A stretch of DNA of 23,326 bases from positions 1-23,326 of the forward strand of contig NZ_QUEM01000030.1 of the NCBI RefSeq assembly GCF_003477995.1, read 5' to 3'. Source of the stretch: Bacteroides sp. OF04-15BH (GTDB lineage Bacteria; Bacteroidota; Bacteroidia; Bacteroidales; Bacteroidaceae). The notes beneath the pieces are model-generated. The model searched no databases. It was not told the DNA's origin and was given only the letters and a program-made list of their open reading frames with translations. The translations under genes were made by a program, and so were the position numbers. Shown here piece by piece: positions 1 through 5,997 of this stretch. Position 1 is the stretch's first letter. Every line of letters begins with the position of its first letter.

Positions 1-122
1 CCTGCGGTAATGTCTTCGGCCTTTAATGCTTTTTCTTGCACAAAGATTGACTGTGCAATAGCCTGACTCCATCCGGTGAGCAGAAGGAACAGGGCTGTGG
101 TTAGACGGGTAATTTTTTTCAT
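1..122 (-). CDS. Secreted protein, N-terminus only (cut by window edge)
   Basis: The first 40 codons of a minus-strand gene read MKKITRLTTALFLLLTGWSQ, followed by AIAQSIFVQEKALKAEDITA. This is a clear Sec signal peptide: two lysines, a leucine-rich hydrophobic core and a likely signal peptidase I cut after A-I-A, leaving a mature protein that starts with Gln. The start codon is at 120-122 and there is no room for a longer frame. A Bacteroidetes -7 box lies 56 bp upstream, so the gene probably starts its own transcript. The rest lies outside the window, so no function can be assigned; the leader resembles those of the neighbouring secreted proteins, but no homology can be judged from 40 residues. 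Confidence 0.8.
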   Translation of the reverse strand, partial: MKKITRLTTALFLLLTGWSQAIAQSIFVQEKALKAEDITA

Positions 123-177
123 GATAATTATTTTAATTAAAGTATGTATCAAGATTTTATTTTATGGTAACTAGGCG

Positions 178-185
178 CAAAAGTA
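178..185 (-). promoter_or_regulatory. Bacteroidetes -7 promoter box for the gene at 1-122
   Basis: On the minus strand the sequence reads TACTTTTG, matching the TAnnTTTG -7 consensus of the Bacteroidetes primary sigma factor. It would start transcription near 171 and give a leader of about 48 nt. I do not see a TTTG -33 box at the expected 19-21 bp spacing, so the assignment rests on the -7 box and its position. Confidence 0.5.
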
Positions 186-304
186 GATATTTTTTTGGCA
201 TTTGTTGTTTTCTGCATGTTAAAAATGGTGGTGTTCTGACAAATTCAAGATTCTGGATACCTATTGGTCTGATGTGGACAGGCGGTAGGGGAACGGAAAA
301 CAAA

Positions 305-332
305 AAAGCAGGGAGAACGTTCTCCCTGCTTT
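305..332 (-). terminator. Intrinsic terminator of the large secreted protein operon
   Basis: A perfect palindrome centred on AACGTT, with 12-14 bp arms (arm GCAGGGAGAA), lies 23 bp after the stop of the 50-aa small gene. On the minus strand it is followed by a run of T (the A-run at 302-307 of the plus strand). Its place shows that the small gene belongs to the same transcription unit as the large gene upstream. Confidence 0.8.
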
Positions 333-355
333 GTCATAGTAATATCCGGTGTTTG

Positions 356-508
356 TTAGTCCCAAACATTGATATCGCTTTCTTCATTGCTCAGTGCATC
401 GCTGGCGCCCATGCTGTCCTCGTAGATACCGAGGCTGCTGGCTGCCATCATGCTTTCCTGTTCCATGCCCATAACCTCAAGGGCCGGTTTCTGATATGCT
501 TTCTTCAT
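356..508 (-). CDS. Small 50-aa protein of unknown function downstream of the secreted multidomain protein
   Basis: A 50-codon frame starts MKKAYQKPALEVMGMEQESM, has a short hydrophobic/small-residue stretch (MMAASSLGIY), then an acidic tail ending SDINVWD. The layout (basic K-x-Y-x-K-P start, E-V-x-x-x-x, M-M-A-A-S, acidic C-terminus ending in Trp-Asp) fits a type of tiny protein that I know as common in Bacteroidales next to secreted surface proteins; its function is unknown to me. It has no signal peptide and no obvious membrane segment. It starts 37 bp after the stop of the 1030-aa gene and ends 23 bp before a strong terminator, which supports co-transcription and argues that it is a real gene. 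The upstream sequence is AT-rich with no clear Shine-Dalgarno, as is usual in this phylum. Confidence 0.75.
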   Translation of the reverse strand: MKKAYQKPALEVMGMEQESMMAASSLGIYEDSMGASDALSNEESDINVWD

Positions 509-545
509 GAACCTGTATTTATTTTAAAGGTGATACATCATTTTA

Positions 546-3500
546 TTACTTGTTGAATATAACTTTCTTGCCATTCTTGGTTACGTAGATTCCCTTTGTT
601 GGGTTCATTACGCGGCGTCCCTGCAAGTCGTAGTACTCTTCGGTCTGAGCATCCTCGGCAACGCTGTCTTCAATACCGGTAGTAGGACCACCGATGGTGA
701 TAGAGCGGATATGGCTTACAGATGTCGGCAGAGCCAGATAAGCTTTGTTGGCTCCCAAAGTGCGGTCTTCGGCATTCATCTGATAGAATCCGATGCCGTT
801 GCTGCCGTTACCCAGAATATAGGCGTTAACATCTGCAGCAATTTCTGTAGAGGTGTAAACTCCTACCATATTGTTGCTGTTTGCTGTAGTGCCTTCTGCT
901 GCCAATGTAAAGTCGAAGCTGCTTTCAGAACCTTCTTTCTTCAATACAACTGCCACACCGGCTGGGATAACTTCGGTTACCTCCTCCAGAACAGCGCTTT
1001 CCTTATCTACATCTACTGTTACGGTGTATGCTTTCACTCCTTCTGGAATGTTCAGGGCTACCGGAGCGGCCAGAGTTGCATAGTCGGCAGTCATAGCCTT
1101 GCTCAGTTTAGGCTGCTGGGCTTCATCGGTTACTTCTTCCAGAATCCATGCGCAGTTTGCCTGATTGTTGATGGCTTCACTTTCATTGCCCCAGCGGTCT
1201 AATGCTTCGCCGGTTGCTTTGGCATAGTATGAATGGCCGTTGTTGCGGATCACGTAAGTACCAATCTTATTGTTGGATGCCTTGAAAGTGGTTGCCTGAC
1301 CTAAGTTGGCCACAACATTATAGTTGTCCATAGCCAGCAGGTTGCTAGTGATGAGCTTGCTGTCTGCTGTCAGGTAGAATACGGCTTCGTCTGCATTGTC
1401 TGTCATCAGCGGACGACCACTGATTCCGTTGGAAGCAATGTAGTTGTTCTGGGTTGCGCTCTTGAAACGATAGAATTTTCCTGCGGCCGGCTGATTGATA
1501 GCCAGAGCATTCTTGGCGTTCTCCAGATTCTCCTTGATTGCAATCACATCCAAGTCTGCATTCTCGTAGATATCCTGTTCGGCAGCCTTCTTGGCTTCGT
1601 TGAAGATCTGTACGAAGTCATAACCGTTGCAAGTGAATTGGCCTAATCCGTCACCGATCTTGTCAGAATAAGGTTCGCATTCTGCAACCAGAGTCTTCAG
1701 GGCTGCATAAGCGGCCAGCTGTTCGTCGTTAATCTTTTCGATATCGTAGCTTTCGCCTACATAAGTGATGGTCCAGGCTGAAGCGCTGGTCGGAGCAGAG
1801 GCGTTCCATCTTACAATAGTTCCGGAACGGTCGGCGTGAACCGGAGTATTGTTTCCTGCAGTCTTGACCAAAACGATGCCGTCCTGATTTTCCGGATCTG
1901 TTTGAGTAATATTCAAAGATTCTACGTCCCAGAAATATACTTCGGCAGACAAGTTCATGGCAGTGTAAGTCTGGCCTACTTCTGCAGTAGTGCTGGTAGA
2001 ACCGGCAAACTTCCAAAGCATGGTCTTGTCATATTTATTGGTAGCCTTGTCCCACCACAATGGATTGGCGCTATTGTCTGCCTTGTAGTAGATTGATTTG
2101 CCAGTAGTCTGATAGTCTCCGCTAAATGCACCGTTGATGGTGAACACAGGAGCGTTGATAGAGAACTTGAAGGTGCGTACTGCTGTTCCCAGTTCTTCTG
2201 CTGTGATGTCAGATTTCTCGATGGCTGTCTTGAAAGTATTGTAAGCCTCGGTCGGATACTGGCCTAAAGCCGGATCGGCTGCATGGTTGTTTGCATTGGC
2301 TTCCAGCAATGCGCGTGCTTCGGCTTTGTACAAACTCAGATTCAGAGTTTCCTGAACTTCCTTGACTGCTGTATATCCGCTCAGAACGTTTGTTTCGAAG
2401 TTTTCGTCCTTGATGCTGAGGCTTCTGTCATTGTAGAAAGCTTTGATTTTGCTGATGGCATCATCTGTCTCAGAGTTTGCTTCAATCAGATAGAACTCAG
2501 AATAGGTAAAGAAACGAGTTCCTGTATTGATGGTCTGCGGAGTGAAGCGAATGTACTTGTAGGCCGTGCTGCTGCTGATTTTATTTGAGAAGTAATAGTA
2601 CTCGGTATCAGTTGTAGGCAAACCTTCCAAAGTAGCGATAGTGGTGTAAGTACCGTTTTCTTCATTGCTTCCTTCTACCAGAATATTGGTCGGACGGTTG
2701 TTGTTATTGCTCGTGCGGCGCTTGGTAATCAGATAGAAACTGCTCTGAGGAGTTTCCAGTTCGGCACGCAGATAGTGTTTGGGATCTGTATCTGCACCGG
2801 AAGCACTCCAGGATGAATGGAAGATACTGTTGTCGTTGCCGTCAATCAGATTGGCGTAAGAGCTGTTTTCGGCAGGTGTGGTTTCCGGATAGTTGCTGTA
2901 GTATTTGTTGCCGTCTTTAACCAGACCATAAGCCTTTTGCAATGAGAAGGCTACATCGCTGATCAGTCCCGTACGGTTAGTCTTCTCCTGATTATTGCTT
3001 ATAGCCTGATCGCTGATTTCTTTTGAAGAAATAGTATAGAAGGCGTATGGATGAGCCTGTGCCCATCTGGTCCATGCATTGCCCAGACCTGCTCCAGAAC
3101 TGTTTCCGTTCCAAGCATAACTGTTATCGCTGGAGTTCGGGTTCTTTTCCGGTTTGATGGTAATGGCCCATGTTTTAGTGTCCACTTCATTGGGGTTCTG
3201 CAAGTTTCCGTCTGCATCCTCACTTTTTGCCCCTCCCTTCAGGATCTGGTCATTTCCATACCAATATGAGATGAAGAGGTCGCGGGTTTCTGTGTTGTTG
3301 GTCTGTCCACCGTGTCCTACAATACCGTGGATACAGTTCAGATACCAATGGCTGTCGGCAATAGGAGCCTCCGGTTTTTTAGCGGTAAACAGATAACTTG
3401 CGTCTGAAGTGGTAAATGTTTTTGGCGAAACATTGTTTGTTCTTAATTCACTTCCGTTTGAATAAAGAAAGTAAGAGCGGTCTTGTCCGTCGTTGGCAGT

Positions 3501-3638
3501 ATTGTAGATGAAATACTGTGTTCCGTCCGTGATTTCCGTGACACGCTCGTTAGGCCAATAATAGGTTGTTTTGCCCGTCTCTTGTGCCTGCATTGCTGTG
3601 GCCGTGATAAGGCTTCCTAGAAGTAGTAGTTTCTTCAT
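546..3638 (-). CDS. Secreted multidomain protein with discoidin (F5/8 type C)-like domain
   Basis: A 1030-aa exported protein. Residues 1-18 form a signal peptide (MKKLLLLGSLITATAMQA). Residues about 20-235 are an N-terminal region I do not recognise (YYWPNERVTEI, Trp/Tyr/Asn-rich). Residues about 258-386 look like a discoidin/F5-8C domain: NLIDGNDNSIFHSSW, then a beta-rich stretch with ILVEGSNEENGTY and YKYIRFTPQT, typical of carbohydrate- or surface-binding modules. Two helical FIVAR-like segments follow (near 430-500 and 660-730), then a GKFYRFKSATQNNYIAS region that looks like a lectin-type beta fold. The last 30 residues (YYDLQGRRV, then KGIYVTKNGKKV) form the tail seen on many Bacteroidales exported proteins. 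No catalytic motif is visible, so binding or adhesion is more likely than hydrolysis; this is inference. It leads a transcript that also carries the 50-aa gene. A partial paralogue of its N-terminus lies directly upstream. Confidence 0.85.
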   Translation of the reverse strand: MKKLLLLGSLITATAMQAQETGKTTYYWPNERVTEITDGTQYFIYNTANDGQDRSYFLYSNGSELRTNNVSPKTFTTSDASYLFTAKKPEAPIADSHWYLNCIHGIVGHGGQTNNTETRDLFISYWYGNDQILKGGAKSEDADGNLQNPNEVDTKTWAITIKPEKNPNSSDNSYAWNGNSSGAGLGNAWTRWAQAHPYAFYTISSKEISDQAISNNQEKTNRTGLISDVAFSLQKAYGLVKDGNKYYSNYPETTPAENSSYANLIDGNDNSIFHSSWSASGADTDPKHYLRAELETPQSSFYLITKRRTSNNNNRPTNILVEGSNEENGTYTTIATLEGLPTTDTEYYYFSNKISSSTAYKYIRFTPQTINTGTRFFTYSEFYLIEANSETDDAISKIKAFYNDRSLSIKDENFETNVLSGYTAVKEVQETLNLSLYKAEARALLEANANNHAADPALGQYPTEAYNTFKTAIEKSDITAEELGTAVRTFKFSINAPVFTINGAFSGDYQTTGKSIYYKADNSANPLWWDKATNKYDKTMLWKFAGSTSTTAEVGQTYTAMNLSAEVYFWDVESLNITQTDPENQDGIVLVKTAGNNTPVHADRSGTIVRWNASAPTSASAWTITYVGESYDIEKINDEQLAAYAALKTLVAECEPYSDKIGDGLGQFTCNGYDFVQIFNEAKKAAEQDIYENADLDVIAIKENLENAKNALAINQPAAGKFYRFKSATQNNYIASNGISGRPLMTDNADEAVFYLTADSKLITSNLLAMDNYNVVANLGQATTFKASNNKIGTYVIRNNGHSYYAKATGEALDRWGNESEAINNQANCAWILEEVTDEAQQPKLSKAMTADYATLAAPVALNIPEGVKAYTVTVDVDKESAVLEEVTEVIPAGVAVVLKKEGSESSFDFTLAAEGTTANSNNMVGVYTSTEIAADVNAYILGNGSNGIGFYQMNAEDRTLGANKAYLALPTSVSHIRSITIGGPTTGIEDSVAEDAQTEEYYDLQGRRVMNPTKGIYVTKNGKKVIFNK

Positions 3639-3941
3639 AAAGGTTTTTCTTTTAGGTTTTTAGTTTACTTTTGTTTTATAGGGTGTAGTTCGGTGACAAA
3701 TATACAGACTCTTTTTTAAAATACCGTTATTATAATGTTAAAAAAATATCTTTCATTGAAACTGTTTCTTTATTTTTTTGCCTTTTTTTATTTTAGTGCG
3801 TTTTTATAATATTGAAATGCAGTGAGATATGAGTGGTCTTCTATGTTTTCTCATCAGATGTTAGCTTGTATTTTTATTTTTCTATTAAATTGAATTTGAA
3901 AATTCATTATTAAAGATGTTAATTAATTTGATGTTTTATTT
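3639..3941. other. AT-rich intergenic region
   Basis: About 300 bp with no convincing reading frame, dominated by A and T runs. It holds the promoter and a leader of about 50 nt for the 1030-aa gene at its left end. I searched the rest for a continuation of the truncated paralogue that ends at 3942 and saw no stretch that resembles the later domains of the full-length gene. Confidence 0.6.
3697..3704 (-). promoter_or_regulatory. -7 promoter box of the 1030-aa secreted protein gene
   Basis: Minus-strand TATATTTG fits the TAnnTTTG consensus and lies 59 bp upstream of the start codon, predicting transcription from about 3690. No clean TTTG -33 box is visible. Confidence 0.55.
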
Positions 3942-4238
3942 TTATGCTCTCTTTTTGTAAATCTGGAACAGATAGGCCGCATTGGATGTTGTGAATGCAT
4001 TTGCATACTGCTTGGGATTCAATGTGCCGAAGTTGCTGTTTCCGTTGGCATACAGAAAGCTGCCGCGGTCGTTGGGGTTGCTGCCAGGGTCGTAAGCGGC
4101 ATTATAAATGAAATACTGTGTTCCGCTTGTGATTTCCGTTACCCGCTCGTTAGGCCAATAATAAATGGTTTTGCCGACAGGCTGTGCTTGTATTGCGGAA
4201 GCCGCAATAAGGCCTCCTAAAACAAATAATTTTTTCAT
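3942..4238 (-). CDS. N-terminal fragment paralogue of the 1030-aa secreted protein (probable truncated gene)
   Basis: A 98-aa frame opens MKKLFVLGGLIAASAIQAQ and continues YYWPNERVTEITSGTQYFIY, nearly identical to residues 1-45 of the 1030-aa protein encoded 300 bp away; similarity runs to about residue 84 (TTSNAAYLF against TTSDASYLF) and then stops at IYKKRA. It keeps a functional-looking signal peptide and its own -7 promoter box. The match is also strong at DNA level around the NERVTEI segment, which suggests a tandem duplication followed by deletion, or gene conversion. No downstream domains remain. It may be a pseudogene remnant or a short secreted protein made only of the N-terminal module; the sequence alone does not decide. 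Confidence 0.65.
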   Translation of the reverse strand: MKKLFVLGGLIAASAIQAQPVGKTIYYWPNERVTEITSGTQYFIYNAAYDPGSNPNDRGSFLYANGNSNFGTLNPKQYANAFTTSNAAYLFQIYKKRA

Positions 4239-4295
4239 AAAGGTTTTAGTTTGTCTGTTTTAATTGGTTTAGTTCTCGAAACTTGGTAATTTTTG

Positions 4296-4303
4296 CAAAG
4301 GTA
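4296..4303 (-). promoter_or_regulatory. -7 promoter box of the 98-aa paralogue
   Basis: Minus-strand TACCTTTG, a perfect TAnnTTTG match, 57 bp upstream of the start codon. The spacing to the start is almost the same as for the full-length paralogue (58 bp), although the boxes differ in sequence. Confidence 0.55.
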
Positions 4304-4440
4304 TTTGCATACCCGACTTTTTTTAGAAGAAAAACCCATAAATTAGGTTAAGGAGAATCCTCCTTTTTGTTATTTTCAATGAAGAACAGAATCGCTTCTG
4401 TATGAATTCGTTACGGGTGAGCCGGATTGATAAAAGAAAG

Positions 4441-4479
4441 AGCCTATGCGAAAAAAGAAAGAACTTTTTTGCATAGGCT
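4441..4479 (-). terminator. Terminator of the lysO operon
   Basis: Arms AGCCTATGC (4441-4449) and GCATAGGCT (4471-4479) are perfectly complementary and can be extended inward by A6/T6 pairing after one unpaired base. It begins 6 bp after the stop codon of the downstream lysO gene. The tail on the minus strand (CTTTCTTTTATC) is only moderately U-rich. Confidence 0.65.
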
Positions 4480-4485
4480 TGTAAG

Positions 4486-5112
4486 TTACATCTGGCAGAA
4501 GAGGGTTACGAAAAACGGAACGCTCATGTCGAGCAGGATACCGTGCAGAATGGCCACCGGAATCATTTCCTTACCCGAAAAGCGGGTGATGGTTGGTAAC
4601 ACCACATCCATGGAATTGACGCCGGCTGCCGATACTGGTGCCAGACTACCGAAATATTTGCGGAACCAGGGCGCGCCGACCAGTGAGAGCAACTCTCGGA
4701 AAATGTTGGTCAGCAGGGCTATGGTACCTAATTCACTGGCGATCTGAATTCCCACGCTGGCTTCCTTGAGCTGCGTAATGAGCAGTGAGGACAGAGAGTA
4801 GTAAGCAAATCCGCTTCCTACTGCCATACAGTCGGCTGCAGTCCATTTCGTCAGAATCAGGCTGGCTGCCGCTGAAAAGATCAGGGTGCCTACAATTGTT
4901 GAGAGAGGGATGAGCAGCAGGCGGAAATCAAAATTGCGAATCAGCTTTTTCAGACTGTCGCTGCATCCCAGACTGATACCGACCTGAAGCATCAGGGCGT
5001 AAAGGATGTAAGTACTCAGACTTTTGTCGAGCAGAGCATCGGGGATGGGAAGGCTTAATCCCAGAACCACTCCCATACCCAGAACCAAGAGAACAAAAAT
5101 ACTATTTTTCAT
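4486..5112 (-). CDS. lysO: LysO-family lysine exporter, C-terminal part
   Basis: A 208-aa polytopic inner-membrane protein with about six hydrophobic segments. It matches the larger, C-terminal portion of E. coli LysO (about 299 aa, DUF340 family), which exports L-lysine and gives resistance to thialysine. Recognisable parts are MLQVGISLGCSDSLKKLI, the helix-breaking segment MAVGSGFAYYSLSSLLI and ELGTIALLTNIFRELL followed by LPTITRFSGKEMIPVAILHG. It overlaps the upstream half by 11 bp in a different frame, so the two are probably translationally coupled and the products would have to assemble into one transporter. I know of two-gene arrangements of this family in Bacteroidetes, so this is probably natural rather than a sequencing frameshift. 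Confidence 0.85.
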   Translation of the reverse strand: MKNSIFVLLVLGMGVVLGLSLPIPDALLDKSLSTYILYALMLQVGISLGCSDSLKKLIRNFDFRLLLIPLSTIVGTLIFSAAASLILTKWTAADCMAVGSGFAYYSLSSLLITQLKEASVGIQIASELGTIALLTNIFRELLSLVGAPWFRKYFGSLAPVSAAGVNSMDVVLPTITRFSGKEMIPVAILHGILLDMSVPFFVTLFCQM

Positions 5113-5386
5113 GTTCTTCCTCCTTTCTGAAAAATAACCGGTAAGTGATCCACGACATGATGAGGCTTCCGGCCAGACCGGCTACAGCCAGTAACAGTGC
5201 CTGAAGGCCAAAGGAACTGAAGTTGTGAATCAGACTTTGATTGGAACCAATATTCAATCCGAAGAAGAATAAAAGGAACAGAATGGTGATGCTGATGGTT
5301 TTCTCGGTCTTATGAAACAAGACCACGCGACGGAAGCGATAGCCTAAGGCTATTCCCGTCAACATGAATAAAAGTATGCTGAACAT
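5102..5386 (-). CDS. lysO: LysO-family lysine exporter, N-terminal part
   Basis: A 94-aa membrane protein starting MFSILLFMLTGIALGYRFRR, very like the beginning of E. coli LysO, with three hydrophobic segments (about residues 2-16, 28-47 and 58-85) and a charged C-terminus (FFRKEEEHEK). It ends inside the start of the C-terminal-part gene (stop TAG at 5102-5104, next ATG at 5110-5112). The charged tail looks like a true protein end rather than a broken frame, which supports a genuine two-subunit exporter. The promoter lies 238 bp upstream, so the transcript has an unusually long leader with strong hairpins. Confidence 0.8.
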   Translation of the reverse strand: MFSILLFMLTGIALGYRFRRVVLFHKTEKTISITILFLLFFFGLNIGSNQSLIHNFSSFGLQALLLAVAGLAGSLIMSWITYRLFFRKEEEHEK

Positions 5387-5424
5387 AAAATGATCTTCTT
5401 TAAAATAATATACTATGGTACGCG

Positions 5425-5460
5425 CGTACGCATAACAGCACGAGCTGATATGTCCGTACG
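5425..5460 (-). promoter_or_regulatory. Long hairpin in the lysO leader, close to the start codon
   Basis: CGTACG at 5425-5430 and at 5455-5460 can pair; inside them CATA pairs with TATG and CAGC with GCTG, leaving a 4-nt loop, one single mismatch and a 2-nt bulge: 14 base pairs in all. The stem base lies 39 nt before the lysO start codon. A second palindrome, GTACGCGCGTAC, overlaps its base (5418-5429) and could compete with it. This may be a regulatory RNA element; it does not resemble the lysine riboswitch core as I know it. Confidence 0.5.
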
Positions 5461-5533
5461 GTTCTTGAATTTATAAAAAGGTATATTATTTATAAGGAAG
5501 AAAAACCGGTAAACCAATGAGCACACACCGCCA

Positions 5534-5563
5534 TGAAGCATACCAAAGTGCGGCTATGCTTCA
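5534..5563 (-). promoter_or_regulatory. Hairpin in the 5' part of the lysO leader
   Basis: TGAAGCATA (5534-5542) and TATGCTTCA (5555-5563) are perfect 9-bp complementary arms around a 12-nt loop. It lies about 55-85 nt after the predicted transcription start of the lysO operon. No U-run follows on the minus strand, so it is not an obvious terminator. Confidence 0.45.
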
Positions 5564-5623
5564 ACAAAAGGTTGTGAATGTAATTGTTATATGCGCTCAT
5601 AAGTCATAAACTGAATTGTGCGG

Positions 5624-5631
5624 CAAAGGTA
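5624..5631 (-). promoter_or_regulatory. -7 promoter box of the lysO operon
   Basis: Minus-strand TACCTTTG, a perfect TAnnTTTG match followed by GCCGC. It predicts a start near 5617 and a leader of about 230 nt. It is back to back with the efflux operon promoter at 5739, leaving about 107 bp between the two boxes. Confidence 0.55.
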
Positions 5632-5738
5632 GATATTGTTTACGGATAAAACAAGAGTTGGTACTTAAAATTTTGAAAAAGATGATAGTAAGCATTTAGA
5701 ACCGGCGGTCATCTATTGTGTGTACCGGAGTGATGCTG

Positions 5739-5746
5739 TATCTTTG
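5739..5746 (+). promoter_or_regulatory. -7 promoter box of the RND efflux operon
   Basis: TATCTTTG matches TAnnTTTG. A TTG at 5715-5717 lies 21 bp upstream of it, near the expected -33 spacing. Transcription would start at about 5753, directly at the first hairpin, leaving a leader of about 245 nt before the membrane fusion protein gene. No regulator gene is adjacent. Confidence 0.55.
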
Positions 5747-5753
5747 CGACCCC

Positions 5754-5793
5754 AACGGGTTGTGGAGATTGTCCACACTTTCCACAACCCGTT
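5754..5793 (+). promoter_or_regulatory. Hairpin at the 5' end of the efflux operon leader
   Basis: AACGGGTTGTGGA (5754-5766) and TCCACAACCCGTT (5781-5793) form a perfect 13-bp stem with a 14-nt loop. Within it TGTGGA (5761-5766) has a second possible partner, TCCACA at 5772-5777, so two mutually exclusive stems are possible. The tail (TCTTGACCTTATCC) is too poor in U for a normal terminator. Confidence 0.55.
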
Positions 5794-5830
5794 TCTTGAC
5801 CTTATCCTTTTATAAATCTGGATCTGAAAA

Positions 5831-5903
5831 AAATGCCGGTTATGTCTAATGCATTGAGCGGCATGGAGTTGACCCCGGAAATGTGTTTCCGGAGCCGGCA
5901 TTT
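5831..5903 (+). promoter_or_regulatory. Nested and alternative hairpins in the efflux operon leader
   Basis: AAATGCCGG (5831-5839) pairs with CCGGCATTT (5895-5903), closing a long stem; inside it CCGGAAA (5875-5881) and TTTCCGG (5886-5892) form a perfect 7-bp hairpin with a TGTG loop. ATGCCG of the left arm can instead pair with CGGCAT at 5859-5864, so two conformations compete. The whole element lies within a 32-codon upstream ORF, which suggests that a translating ribosome would choose between the structures. Confidence 0.45.
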
Positions 5904-5931
5904 GCTGTCTCTGTCCGAATCCGTGGCATGA
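5833..5931 (+). CDS. Possible 32-aa leader peptide upstream of the efflux operon
   Basis: A short frame begins ATG at 5833, inside the left arm of the leader stem, and ends TGA at 5929-5931, 66 bp before the membrane fusion protein gene. It starts MPVMSNALSGMELTPEM and ends SLSESVA. It has no signal peptide or membrane segment, so if translated it is more likely a regulatory leader peptide than a functional protein. Support is positional: it lies in the predicted transcript, it spans the alternative hairpins, and the frame is open throughout the structured region. A 32-codon frame could also occur by chance. Confidence 0.4.
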   Translation: MPVMSNALSGMELTPEMCFRSRHLLSLSESVA

Positions 5932-5997
5932 GATTTGCCGTAGATCAATACATAAAGAGGTAAAAATAGAATATTAATATCAAAACCATTGTTTCTT

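Noticed and set aside
164..556. 130-codon plus-strand frame across the terminator and small gene
   Set aside because: It reads through the palindromic terminator and is antisense to the 50-aa frame, which has better positional support.
4350..4368. AAGGAG-AATC-CTCCTT hairpin followed by T-run on the plus strand
   Set aside because: It looks like a small terminator, but no plus-strand gene ends nearby and the 6-bp stem is weak; probably chance in AT-rich sequence.
5387..5624. Classical lysine riboswitch ahead of lysO
   Set aside because: I could not find the conserved lysine riboswitch core segments in the minus-strand leader.
5733..5849. 38-aa plus-strand frame starting upstream of the efflux -7 box
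   Set aside because: Its start lies upstream of the predicted transcription start and the frame reads through the perfect stem at 5754-5793.
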